In this document: in pieces, positions 23,201-33,140 of the stretch
Layout: each line of letters starts with the position of its first letter
Numbering within the stretch: position 1 is the stretch's first letter
From: Patiria pectinifera
Lineage: Eukaryota > Echinodermata > Asteroidea > Valvatida > Asterinidae
DNA length: 64,000 bases
Assembly (NCBI GenBank): GCA_029964075.1
Contig: CM057149.1
Coordinates: 7,388,465 to 7,452,464, forward strand
Direction: 5' to 3'
Position numbers and translations under genes: made by a program
The notes under the pieces: generated by a model
Databases searched by the model: none
The model's input: the letters and a program-made list of their open reading frames with translations, nothing else
What the model was told of the DNA's origin: nothing

Positions 23201-26200
23201 GGTAACTTTATACGTCTACAGAGGTGACTCTTTTTAGGTCAAAACAGTACCTGATTACTGCTGTTCAACAACTCTACATGTGCAATAAGACACTGTACTC
23301 ATAACTCTAAACATTTGACAAAAAAGCGTCATCACTAGGTCAACCCTTGAACTGTGGAATTTGGTGAAGCACATAAACCCTGAAGGCCAGCTCATACTCT
23401 GCGCAAAAGCAAATGCAAACTTGAACATGAACTTGTGGCTGCAAATTTGCAAAATTTGAACACATTTCAACTTAGCAAATGACGCAAAATTTGGTGACGC
23501 AACTAAATTTGCATCCACACAAGCTTAATCTATGTGTATAAACTTTACCTGTTGATCTCTGTTCATCATCAGCTCCGCCCATCAACCCAGACACCAAGCG
23601 TAGCTCTATGTTGGTGTCTTGCTGAATTCCAAGTTCTTTGAGCGACATTGTACCCTTGAGCTAACATAAGAAATTAAAAATAAAGAAAATATGTCAAGAT
23701 AGCAACTCTTTAATGATGAAATACTGACAAAAGTGAATATGTAGGATGCTGTGATGGATAACTTATTATGAAGAGGATTGAAAATAGGAACATTTGAGAA
23801 ATTTATTTGAAACGGAAAATAAAGACAATGTGTCAAGATAACAACTCTTTAATGACATACTGGCAAAAGTAAATATATGGAGAAATTTACTAAACAGAGA
23901 TTTCACAACTCTGTACTGTACCTCATGGTTTTTCCTTGTATACAGATGTTGTTTCTTTGGTTCAATCCCTAGTTTGTCCTGTAGTAATCCTTTCAATGCT
24001 GAGATAGTAGTGGACGGATGCAGTTGCAGACATACAGGTGATCTCAAAGAACTAATCACAAACAGCTGGATTTGGGATTCTTTTTTCTCTTCACCAGATG
24101 GTTTCTTGTCAGCAATTGTTTGTTTCCTTGTCTTCTTTCTCCCTAGATGAAAAACAAGAAGCACATCGTTTTCTTTGACCTATTTGCACCATTTGGCTTC
24201 AAATGAAAATTTATTGAATAAAATATTCAATTGACCATCAAAGTTCACAAAGTTAACCATCTGTTGAGGACATAAATGAAGATCAGTATTTATGTGAATC
24301 AGAAGTGCTAGTAATTGAGGTGACAGTCCATAAAAAGACATCAATTGAAATGTTGTGAATGGGGCACTTGCAATTACAAAAGGAAAGGTTAAACATAATG
24401 ACAATCAAACGTTTTGATTGATCACTTCCTATTTGGTTGTACGTGTCAATGAGTACTAACAAAATAGTTTATAAACATGCATATTCATAGTCTTCATGGG
24501 AAAAAAATCATTTCAAATAGGATCGATTGCTGTATCAGCTGCTACATCAGATTTAAACTGCTGTAAGACAACTGCACAAGTAAGTAGGAGGTTGTGGGTT
24601 CGAGTCCCACGAGTGAGCTTGTGAATTTGTTTTTTGTTTTTAGGGGGAGCAGCTTTTGGTAAGCACTAAGTTTACAATACTTGTAAAAATATATCAGTGA
24701 ATGGCAAACTCCATAATTGGAACAGAGAATTTACCTTTTGAGGAAACGGTAGAATCCCTTGAGTTGACCAACTCATCTTTAGCTTCATCGCCTTTGCTTG
24801 TTTTATCGATGGCTTCTTCTTTGGATGAGGATTTCTTGGCAACATTTCGGCCTTTCCTTCTCTTGCCTGAATTGTTCTTAGTCTTGCCTCTTCTGTGTAC
24901 TTTCCCTGCAGGTAAACAAAATATTAAAGGCTGTAGCTATATTCTTCGGCAAGCGAAAAGGCATACCTGCATTCAGATCGTCTTTGATTTTGACCAAAAG
25001 TTAAACGTAAAAATGTACATCAAAATACCGAGATTTACCAGGTTTTCTTGTCAAGGTGTGAGACTCCCCCAAGGCATTCGAAGGATCTCGCTTTTCGTCA
25101 TTTGAGGAAGTTTGTTTTTCAGCCTCATGAAATAAGAGTTTTTGTCTCGCCTTTCCGTGTCGTCTTCTTCTCGTCCTCTTTCTCCCTATAAAAAAGTAAT
25201 GTTTATCAGCTACCGGGTTTACAATTCAAGAATTGACATGCAAAGTTGCCTTGCCATTGTGCCAGCCTTACGTCCATGTAGCTATCTGACCGACAGAGAC
25301 TGACTGACTCTGACCTATGAGCCAGGCATTACTAAACCATAACGCCAATGAAAGGGATACAGCTGGCCCATTGAAAATTCTTGGAAGGGTCTCGCGCAAT
25401 CGTAAAATGAGTGGTTTAAACATAATGACAACCATACAGTTTGATTGATCACTTCCCATTTGGTTGTATACATCAGATTTGAACTGATGTAAAACACCTG
25501 CACTAGAAAGCAGGAGGTCATTGGTTCGAGTCCCACCTGAGTGAGATGGTAAATACTTATTGTTGCAAGTTTTCAAACAGCATATAGTATGCCAGTGAAT
25601 AGCAAAACCCATTATTAACTAGTGAATTTACCTTTTGATTGGTTGTTTCTCTTAGCAGTGGTCTTGGCTGATGAGGAGACGGTGGAATCCCTTGAGTTGA
25701 CCAACTTATTTTCAGCTTGATCACCTTTGCTTGTTTTATCGATGGCTTCTTCTTCGGATGAGGATTTCATGGCAACTTTTTTGCCTTTTCTTGTCTTTTC
25801 TGATTTTTTCTTGGTCTTGCCTCTACTTCCTATTTTCCCTGTAGTTAAACACAAATATAAAAGGACTGCAGCCGTTGCGTCTTTTTAAGCAAACAAAAAG
25901 GCATACCTTCATTCACAACAGCTTTGATTGTGATCCATAAAAAGTAAGAAAGTACATCACTATACTGAGATTTACCAGGTTTTCCTGCTGAGGTGTCAGA
26001 CTTCCCCAAGTCATTCAAGTGATCTTGCTTTTCATCATCTGAGGTAGTTTGTCTTTCAGCTTCATCTAATAACGGGTTTCGTCTCGCTTTCCCTTGTCGT
26101 CGTCTTCTTGTCCTTTTTCCCACTGTAAAAAAAGTAATATTGATCAGCAACCAAATTAACAAGTCCATTTTCATTGGTCCCAGTGCGCCAGCCTAGAGTC

Positions 26201-29200
26201 CTCTTAAAATGTGTACCTATCTGACTGACTGACATATCGACACTTGTGAGCCAGGCAGTGCTACATCATTATGCTACTGAATGGGCTAAATCTGGCTCAT
26301 TGTGTAGACCACATGCATAAACAGACTTCCGGTACATAGCTATTATAAATCAATTGAATATAATTGTTTTCATCTTGTACCTGCTTTAATTCGCTTGTCT
26401 TTTTTTCTTCAAAATAATACTCAAAGAGAGCAGACAAAGGAGTACACGCCTGAAGATTAAGCATAAATTTCAGTGTAGAATCAAAATCCCAGCTAGGTTT
26501 TACCAAGTTTTGCTGATGAAGTTGAAGAATTCCCAGAGTCATTGGAGTGTTCTTGCTCTGCGACAGCTGAGGATGTTGGTCTATTGGTGTCACCTTTAGA
26601 TGAGGAGGTGACTTGAATAGTGCGAGGAGAACAAATGCTCAGGATGACACGCATTATGATCAGTGGGAGGCATAGAATCCACAGAAACAGGTTGAGTTTT
26701 CCTAAATGTGTAGCTGAGCCACCAGCAATTGGAGAGTCATCTTGATCTGGGGTGGTTGATATTTTTCCTTCTTCGCAGGATGGTTCATTTTCGACATGTT
26801 TTTGTCTTCGTCGTCTTTTTCTCTTCTTTCTCCCTAAAAAAATGCAAATACCCTTGATCAATTTATTAAAAAAAAAAATATTTTTAAAATATTTTTTGTA
26901 ACGGAAGTGCAAGAATTGCAAGTCTTTGGTGTTTTAGGATTCGAGTCAGGGACTCACACTTTAGTCCATCTCGAGTTGCAATTTCAGTGAATATGACTTG
27001 ACTCGAGTCATATTCGCAAAAGATTTGGAATCAGACTTGATTATCATTTAATTGGAAATATTCATCAATTTGTATAAATTTGACTCAACTGAACTTGAAT
27101 TAACAAGTGAATTGAATAACTCTGACTGGAACCACTCGAGTCAGAAATCGGACTTTGGTTTGACTCCCGACGTCTAAACTACAATACTGGTACCAGAATT
27201 GTACCTGCTGATTGGTCGCTTGTGGCTGTAGGGGAATCCCCCGAATCGTCGGTTGACCTCACTTGAAATTCCTCATCAGAGTCACTTTGTCTAATCATTT
27301 CCTCTGCAGATGTAGATTTCTTCCCAGATTTCTTTTTCCTTCTTTTTGTCTTCTTTCTCTCTAGAATATCACAAGGTCATGAGGCAGCAAGTTAATCAGC
27401 GCTACTAAATTATGCATAACATGTAAGTTTATATTTGTGAATATATCGGTGGCTTCCTTGTACACTTTGTACAACAGAGAAAGGATCCTTTTACTGTTGA
27501 AGATGCATTAACAGGCCCCTCCAGATGAGGCCCCTAAATTCTCCCTTAATAAAAAAAATTGTTACACCACTCTGACCCCGACCCCTGGCGACAAAGCCTG
27601 TATTCCCTCCCCTCGCCTCTATATCTAAACTCCTACCTGCTGTTTTCTGTTTGTCATCTCCTCCCATCAAGCCAGACACTAGACGCAACTCTATGTTGGT
27701 GTCTTGCTCAATCCCATAATTCCCTAGGGAGAGGTCATCACGGAGCTGTGGACATCAAATAAAAACTTGCTTAAGGCTTGAATTAATATATATATATCAC
27801 TTTCAAATTTCTATATTGCTTTTTTAACAGAAGGGAGACGTTAAATTTAAAATTGGGTATTGCATCTTTATTAGTGTCTAGTCCCCACAAGACAATCACA
27901 AGACATCCAGTCTCAATTCAAGTCAGTAACTATTCGAACAAATTGCAACAAAGGCATTTCTTTGTCATTGTTCGTGCCGTGTTACTTGTGTCTGGTCTTG
28001 TGATGGTCTCGACTACAACACTGACCTTCACAGCCTCCAATCTTCCATGAACTCGGATGTAACATCAACATGAATATCATCATTATTTACCTCATGGTTT
28101 TTCCTTGTAAACAGATGTTGTTTCTCTGGTTCAACCCCCACTTTGTCTTGTAGTAATCCTTTCAACGCTGAGATAGTAGTGGACGGATGTAGTTGCAGAC
28201 AGACTGGTGATGTCAAAGAACTATTCACAAACAGCTGGATCTGTCGTTTCTGGCAGGATTTGGAACTATAGGGGAAGAAAATAAAAAAATGGCAAGTTTG
28301 AAAACAAATTGACTCTGAGGACGTCCTTGCTAAGGATGGAATATCAGGTGACTCAAGTTGTTTTTAAGATTGAAAAAAAAATAGTCCTGAAACCATAGAA
28401 TTATTATTGCTTTAAGGATTAATCCACTTACACATGTACTACATTATATCACACTGTATTTATTTCCTGAAGAATCAATAAAACCATAGAGGACTTGAGC
28501 AGTTACAGGCGGTACAGGGATATGGGGTAAGTATAGAGTACAGTTAATTTATCAATAAACAGTGGCGTCACCAGACTTTTCAGTCTGGGGGCACAGGGGG
28601 CACCAGCATTTGATGGGGGCACTTAGGTGAATATATATATATTTTTTACCAACCCGAATCTCAGATGGGGGCATTCGGGGGCACTAGGTTTTCCAGGGGG
28701 GGGGGGCACGTGCCCCACCTGGCCCCCCCTTGGCGACGCCACTGTCAATAAAATCTGAGACAATTTTAAGCAACAGAATGAAAAGGGCAGGACCATGACT
28801 TGTGTAATTCGAAAACGTTTGAAGAGGACTATCACATAAATTTCCTGAAATTGCTGCACAAACTTTTAAGATTTGCATTCTTTTGATGCTCTTAAAAAAC
28901 GGCCATCAAAACGAAAGTTAATTTTCACAAATACGTTAGCAAAAAATTAAATAATGAAATATAATTGTAACCTTAATTAATTTTAATCAATCCAAATCAA
29001 AGTTTTCTTGCACCATTCAGCAAGCAAACGTGTTTAAAATGAACACAATTCACAGTCATGTTAAAAAAAAAATTTGGACAAAGTAAACACATTTTACAAG
29101 CATGGTTAAAAAAAAACACTTTTAAATGTCCACTTTACCTGCATTCTTGATCCTCTGTGGAAGAACTTGAAACAACAGACTTAATAGGTGGAATGGATTC

Positions 29201-30196
29201 TTGGCAGGACCTGGCAGCTAACAGTACTGACTGGAACGCCTCTTTCTTGGACTTGCGGACTTTCTTCTTTCTCGTGACCATCTTGGCCAGCGAGTGATCA
29301 TTGATGTGCCGAGCAGCTCTCTTGGCATCCTCCAAGTCAGAAAGGGTCCTCAAAGGTTGCAAACAAAAATCCCCCTGGATATTGATAAAGTTATGACAAA
29401 TTTGAAATTGAAGAATACTCATAATTGTTACATGATTTGTCAAATAAAACAGGAGGGCTTTAAGAAAATGCATCAGAGTAATACACTACCACATCTAATT
29501 TTTGGGAAGGGGTATGATAGCCATGAAACAACGAATATCAAATATCTACCCTCCTCCCTCCCCTCCCCTCCCCTCGCCACGCCCCACCCCAACCCCAACC
29601 CCAATCCACGAACAAGATATGTCCATACAATTGCTGACGATACAATCGTTTAAAAATAATTCCATGTGGTTATTTTAAAGGAAAAAATTAAACAAATGTT
29701 TCTATAAATGAGGCAAATAGAACTACATTTTAACTGTAGCCTTGACAAAGTAAAGTCAACAGACGTTAGTGAAAAGTGGTGGCTCAGTTGCGCTATTTCA
29801 AGCGGGGAAGTATGAAGAAAAGCATTTCTGTTCGACCTTTAAATGCCATATAGAGCACGACAAAGACCGATAGTACTTAGTTTCTAAGGAAATATTCACA
29901 ATGCTTACCATTTTTCTGTCTTTACGACCAGATTTGTCACAAGATCCTGTAAATTGAAGGAAGCGTCGCAATTTTAGCTGGTGCGGGAATTCCCCTTTTG
30001 TATGCGCGCGCAGCGTCACGTGACAAAGGCGTCACTGATTATTACCACGTAGACAGTACAAAGGGCGCATTAACAAGGTTAATAATTATTCAAGATCATG
30101 ATCTTCTATGGAACGTTATTTACCGGACAAACCCGAATGAAAGGTAAAGACTTCAAGTCTCTTTTTACAGTCAAAATACGTCACATTTACAATCAT
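12730..30196 (-). CDS. NLR gene A: ubiquitin-like x2, repeat array, RHIM-like exon, NACHT, LRR
   Basis: Seventeen exons join without a frame break: 30124-30196, 29909-29946, 29139-29374, 28091-28265, 27637-27745, 27205-27360, 26504-26833, 25976-26122, 25632-25838, 25039-25185, 24735-24905, 23922-24142, 23549-23660, 21152-22915, 20857-21015, 19397-19519 and 12730-17264. The product is about 2,900 aa. It carries ubiquitin-like domain 1 (about 125-203), a hydrophobic segment (about 308-329), ubiquitin-like domain 2 (about 620-699), a Lys/Arg-rich repeat array, a RHIM-like exon (1349-1389), NACHT with its P-loop at about 1526, and LRRs. The ATG at 30,196 has A at -3 and an in-frame stop upstream. 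NACHT-LRR proteins are intracellular sensors that oligomerise with ATP. The ubiquitin-like and array parts are unusual. The tail is odd: it ends in a Glu-Ser run from a simple repeat. Separate shorter transcripts cannot be excluded. Confidence 0.75.
13128..13463. repeat. Exact 168-bp tandem duplication inside the gene A LRR
   Basis: Two adjacent 168-base units, each coding two LRRs (including CSLSYSDIELITASLSVIPT), are identical or nearly so. They sit beside diverged units of the same length. 168 bases is exactly 56 codons, so the frame is kept. Confidence 0.85.
17935..18110. repeat. TCAAG simple array
   Basis: Repeated TCAAG/CAAGTC units fill the stretch. Related GACTCGAGTC-type DNA occurs at 26,940-27,170, 39,250-39,385 and 48,500-48,720. 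Confidence 0.8.
18130..19500. repeat. Tandem duplication of MITE remnant plus RHIM-like exon
   Basis: Unit 1 (about 18,130-18,786) and unit 2 (about 18,834-19,500) share the same order: a MITE remnant ending in GTCTGCACCCATAGAG, a spacer with ATAGCGCCCTCATATTGTGT, then the RHIM-like exon with its donor. The units differ by scattered substitutions, so the event is not very recent. Confidence 0.75.
18694..18786 (-). pseudogene. Second, probably unused copy of the RHIM-like exon of gene A
   Basis: On the minus strand it reads ASLGSIGKISGNQNPVIVGS and then SRVNIIF, with the same phase-1 donor as the active exon at 19397-19519. The region that should hold its acceptor is replaced by unrelated sequence, so I think it is an exon relic. 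Alternative use by an unseen acceptor is possible. Confidence 0.55.
19397..19519 (-). CDS. Gene A RHIM/amyloid-like exon
   Basis: This 123-base phase 1-1 exon encodes 41 residues: DYPQGGGANIGSIHTISGSQ, then NPIIVGSSGVNINYN and LPLEG. It sits directly before the NACHT exon, where NLRs carry their signalling part. Gly/Asn-rich beta-prone sequence with an IxVG core recalls RHIM-type amyloid motifs, but the classical Gln of the core is absent. The equivalent exons in B (38508-38723) and C (63674-63877) keep the SGS/AGSxN..xxG core. Confidence 0.7.
19520..20856. other. Gene A intron with degenerate TGACGTCA-containing repeats
   Basis: Between about 20,085 and 20,520, three imperfect repeats of about 150-170 bases each contain TGACGTCA or a near copy, plus CTTTAGGGTCT-like ends. 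A (TAA)n run lies at 20,045-20,070. Gene B has its Gln/Glu-rich exon in the matching interval; no trace of that exon is visible here. Confidence 0.6.
20857..21015 (-). CDS. Gene A Ser/Thr-rich linker exon
   Basis: A phase 1-1 exon of 159 bases begins AAGTIRKRGGQDMAGSEAED and ends TASLASLSK. Gene B has a closely similar exon at 42637-42801. It is predicted disordered and I see no known domain. Confidence 0.8.
21152..22915 (-). CDS. Gene A basic/acidic repeat-array exon
   Basis: This 1,764-base phase 1-1 exon encodes about nine copies of a roughly 55-60 residue unit. Each unit has a basic stretch (RRQKGKRKATKTG), a glycine/acidic stretch (GGEENVDNSEDSS), and a Pro/Gly stretch (APAGHPSGETQEQKLEQPRK). 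Basic clusters resemble nuclear localisation signals. NSEDSS is a typical CK2-type phosphorylation context. The array is disordered; its function is unknown. Antisense open frames over it are shadows. Confidence 0.85.
23549..24142 (-). CDS. Gene A ubiquitin-like domain 2 (two exons)
   Basis: Exons 23922-24142 and 23549-23660 join in phase 0 and together form a phase 1-1 cassette. After a basic lead (GRKKTRKQTIADKK) comes the fold: IQLFVISSLRSPVCLQLHPS, then TTISALKGLLQDKLGIEP, KQHLYTRKNHE, and in the second exon ELGIQQDTNIELRLVSGLMG followed by one more Gly. This aligns along all of ubiquitin, including the Lys27/Lys33-like and Lys48-like positions and a C-terminal Gly-Gly. Confidence 0.85.
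24541..24630 (+). mobile_element. tRNA-derived SINE fragment
   Basis: It contains CTGTAAGACA and AGGTTGTGGGTTCGAGTCCC, the tRNA-like B-box part. The same insertion is present in gene B at 46,100-46,190, so it predates the duplication. Confidence 0.7.
24735..26122 (-). CDS. Gene A low-complexity exons 8-11 (four basic/acidic modules)
   Basis: Four phase 1-1 exons occur in the order 25976-26122, 25632-25838, 25039-25185 and 24735-24905. They are two alternating kinds. The first and third (147 bases each) read GKRTRRRRQGKARR or GRKRTRRRRHGKARQ and end in KPG. The second and fourth read GKIGSRGKTKKKS or GKVHRRGKTKNNSGKRRKG and then SSSEEEAIDKTSKGD. So a two-exon module has been duplicated. The last exon is 36 bases shorter than its partner in gene B (46312-46518). 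No known fold is visible. Confidence 0.8.
25440..25560 (+). mobile_element. tRNA-derived SINE
   Basis: The sequence contains GATGTAAAACACCTGCACTA, AAGCAGGAGGTCATTGGTTC and GAGTCCCACC. It is also present at 47,040-47,165 in gene B. Confidence 0.7.
26504..26833 (-). CDS. Gene A exon with a hydrophobic, membrane-like segment
   Basis: This 330-base phase 1-1 exon begins GRKKRKRRRRQKHVENEPSC, followed by an acidic/Ser stretch. A hydrophobic run then starts LNLFLWILCLPLI and ends VILSIC (about 22 residues with one Arg), before a Ser/Thr tail. A membrane helix is possible but the internal Arg and Pro make it uncertain. Gene B keeps the run with only two substitutions (48082-48411). Confidence 0.75.
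27205..27360 (-). CDS. Gene A basic/acidic linker exon after ubiquitin-like domain 1
   Basis: A 156-base phase 1-1 exon begins ERKKTKRRKKKSGKKSTSAE and then runs acidic (SDSDEEFQVRSTDDSGDSP). It has the same basic-then-acidic design as the later modules. Confidence 0.8.
27637..28265 (-). CDS. Gene A ubiquitin-like domain 1 (two exons)
   Basis: Exons 28091-28265 and 27637-27745 join in phase 0. The fold reads IQLFVNSSLTSPVCLQLHPS, TTISALKGLLQDKVGVEP, EKQHLFTRKNHE, then LRDDLSLGNYGIEQDTNIEL and RLVSGLMGG. The intron falls at the same codon as in domain 2, so the two domains arose by duplicating a two-exon cassette. A Gly-Gly end as in ubiquitin is kept, followed by DDKQKTA. Confidence 0.85.
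28560..28744. mobile_element. hAT-type MITE, 185 bp, only in gene A
   Basis: The ends CAGTGGCGTC and GACGCCACTG are inverted repeats. An 8 bp duplication TCAATAAA flanks it exactly (28552-28559 and 28745-28752). Gene B has the empty site with one TCAATAAA near 50,147, so the insertion came after the duplication (or was lost from B). Confidence 0.9.
29139..30196 (-). CDS. Gene A N-terminal exons 1-3
   Basis: Exon 1 (30124-30196) begins MIVNVTYFDCKKRLEVFTFH and ends one base into a Gly codon. Exon 2 (29909-29946) encodes SCDKSGRKDRKM. Exon 3 (29139-29374) reads GDFCLQPLRTLSDLEDAKRA and then ARHINDHSLAKMVTRKKK, a short helical part and a basic cluster. There is no signal peptide. An alternative start is the Met codon that ends exon 2. 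I recognise no domain. Confidence 0.65.
29985..29994. promoter_or_regulatory. Candidate NF-kappaB site in intron 1 of gene A
   Basis: GGGAATTCCC is a perfect palindromic kappaB motif. The same decamer is kept at 51428-51437 in gene B although neighbouring bases differ. In gene A a CACGTG E-box lies 25 bases away; it is mutated in gene B. Proof of use is lacking. Confidence 0.4.
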
Positions 30197-33140
30197 TTTG
30201 TGAACTTATAATCCCTTGAATTTAAATTTAAACAAAACGTGCGCCCCTCGGAATTTCCAGCTGGCAAGTCAATCGAAATATAATTTTGGTAATAATTCGT
30301 ACTCTCATGAATAAAATGACACACACAAAACGGGCATATGTTTGAATTTCTTGTCGGTCAAGATCGAGTCGCTACTCCTTAGAAGTTAATCACGATGCCA
30401 ATCTCAAGTCCAGCTATTCCAATGACTATAACAACACTACTTATTCAACATTTATCTCCTGCCTTTTAATTCTGACATTCCTTGTGATTGTCCCGACTAT
30501 ATCTTATCTTACTTTAAATCACTTTTCAATCTAAAGGCATTGTTACATTTATGGAAATATCAGCTAAGCACAACGTAATTGTATAAGTTGTATTACCAAC
30601 ATTCTTGATTTCCATTGACCGAAGTGATTTGATATTTAATAGCAGTAAAAGTAAGCATGTACAAAAACAATAATACACAGTTCAGATACCATACTTTTAT
30701 AAATAAGGAGTGTTATATTTTTTCTTATAAAAAAATGATGGAATCAGTTAAAAATAAATAAATAAATCTTTCCCACAAAATTGGACAACACTGATTTGAT
30801 AATCATTATGTAATTTTATGTTGACCTGTTACATGTTGGTTTCCACTAAGTTCATTTGACAAACTATGCAAAAAAAGAACCTGTTGAAAAAGACTTATTT
30901 TTACCAGGAATAATTATATTTCGCAAAGGATGCGAGTTTATAGTTCACAATTGACCATCTTCTTCACATGTGTATTTGCTCTGAACACATAAACAAATCT
31001 TAATCATTGACATTAGCTGCTCTGATATGATTCAGTTCATCTTTTTTTTAACATATGCTGTTTCTGATCTTCAACAAATTAAATTTCTAATCTGTATGTT
31101 TAAATTTTGAAACATGTATCATTATTGTTGTGAAAACAGGGCTTTAAGTTTGGGTTGCCCATTATTGATCCGAAAAAAATTAAGAAAATAAAAAGACAAT
31201 AACGTTATAACTATAGTATTAAAGTGGATTTTTAATTTGATATTTTTTTTCGGAAGTTAATAACAGATCATGCTACAAAAATAAACCAGTATTTGTCGTA
31301 AAACTTTAAACAAGCACTATAACAAACAAGGAACTTGTAGGAATGCGAAAAAAAAAACCAGGCAATTATTTTTGCGTGTTTCTTTTCCATAAGTTCCACT
31401 GATATCAGGAAATGCCTTCCAATGAAGAGAGTGTTATCCGTCTCTCAAGAAAAAAAGGTTGAGAACGAGTTAATTAAACATAGTAATTGAAAATAGTAAT
31501 TGATGCCTGGTGTACATATTCGCATGTGTATTCATTTTCAATTAAGTCCGAGATAATCATCTTAGATAACACACTGCTTTACGAAGATTGTATGAAATAG
31601 TGCCAAAATTAATTTTCAAATATCAACAATATATTAAATGGTTACTGAATTTTATCATTGCTTGTTAAGATTACAATGTTGAACATTTCAACCGACTTAT
31701 TTAAAATCACAGTTAATAGCAATGTTTTCTGATGAGGTACAATGATGCATTCACTTGAATTCCATTTTGAAGATTTTGTTGGTGCCATATAATAGCATGA
31801 ACCGTTATATATATTTCAACTGACCACAGAGACATTTCTGGTATTTTGAGCAATCTAAGCAAATTAGTAAGAATGGTTTCGATTGATAAGGCTCAAAGAA
31901 AGGTCCGATAACAAGGGTAAGCCCATCACCATTATACAATCAAGTGCAAAAGGTGTTTACCATTTCAACACTACAACCTAGTCAATATTACATTCCCATG
32001 GTGCTTCCAACATGCTACTCATATTCCACAACGTATGGATCATCCACTCACATACACCTCTCTGACCATGCTGTCAATGCAAACAAATACGACTTTTTTC
32101 CCAAGGACTATGCCAGTTTGGAACAGGCTTCCACCATCTACCGTTCGACACATATCCCCATCTGTGTTTACACCCTGAGGACGGACACACAAAGGGAGAA
32201 CACCATATTCTTTAATTGTTATTGTTGAGAGTCCATCTTTTGTTGAAACGGGAAAGACAATGCCTTGTACGTATGGGAGGTCCTCCTAAAAAAGTTAAGA
32301 GTACAATCAAAAGAGGGACAATAGGGGGTCCATGATCGAAGGTGTTTACAGACTTCTGTGGGTGGGCGGGCCGTCAACTAGTTATGGGGATGTTTTTCAT
32401 TGTTTGGGTAATTAGGAGCGAGTTGTGAGGACTTAATTCTTCCGTCCCTATAGCGTCTTTGGTCCCCATAGTACCATGGGACAACTCAGGTGTAGTCCCT
32501 ACAGTTACAGAACAAAAATGGATGTTTATGTAAATCGAGGATTTCCTATTCTTCCTTATCATCGAACTTTTTTTCATACCTCAGCTCTTTTTTTTTTGGC
32601 AACAGCTCCCATTGGTTTTGTACACGTTTTCTAATCGAGGTCGAGTTCTATTTGACTCCTGTCCTCAATTACGTAAGGATGTTTCACGTGTGTGTCCTCG
32701 ATTTACACTATTACAAACTGTGTGGTCATGAGTCGGTCACCTGTGGGCGTTTTCCCATGAAGCAGGCTAGCCAAAGCCTCATCGGGAATAATTATTTAAG
32801 CACCTCAAGCAAAGACAGCTCACGCGGCTTGCTTATGTACAATGCCTAGCCAAACTAAAACAAAGGAGAACAACTGGCTTTCTACAGGTAAAAATAGACA
32901 TGAAAAGGATAATTATACAGTGCTCGCCCTACCTGAATTTTTACAATTTAAAAAGATTGTACGGATATGCTCAAGTTAAAAACATTAGTATTTTAACAGC
33001 TGGGATGAAAAACAATGGAACAGTTACGAATATTGACAAGGGTAGGTTGCATGTAGAAGAACTGGCAATCGAGTTAGCTTAATGCGAATACAAAATTACA
33101 GTTGAGAAAGTAAGGTACTAATGGTTGTAAATTAGCATTT
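30197..33140. other. Spacer between gene B stop codon and gene A start codon
   Basis: About 2.9 kb that should hold the 3' UTR of gene B and the promoter of gene A. It matches 51,640-54,590 almost base for base. No other exon or RNA gene stands out. The short plus-strand frames here (for example at 31,944) shift between the copies and are not supported. Confidence 0.6.

Noticed and set aside
25440-25560. tRNA genes
   Set aside because: The B boxes are good, but the acceptor stems do not pair, the sequences run into SINE tails, and copies sit in introns at many places. They are SINEs.
31944-32228. Possible small gene in the A/B spacer (94-residue frame)
   Set aside because: In the matching copy near 53,400 the frame is not kept, and there are no splice sites or domain. 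Shared sequence reflects the recent duplication.
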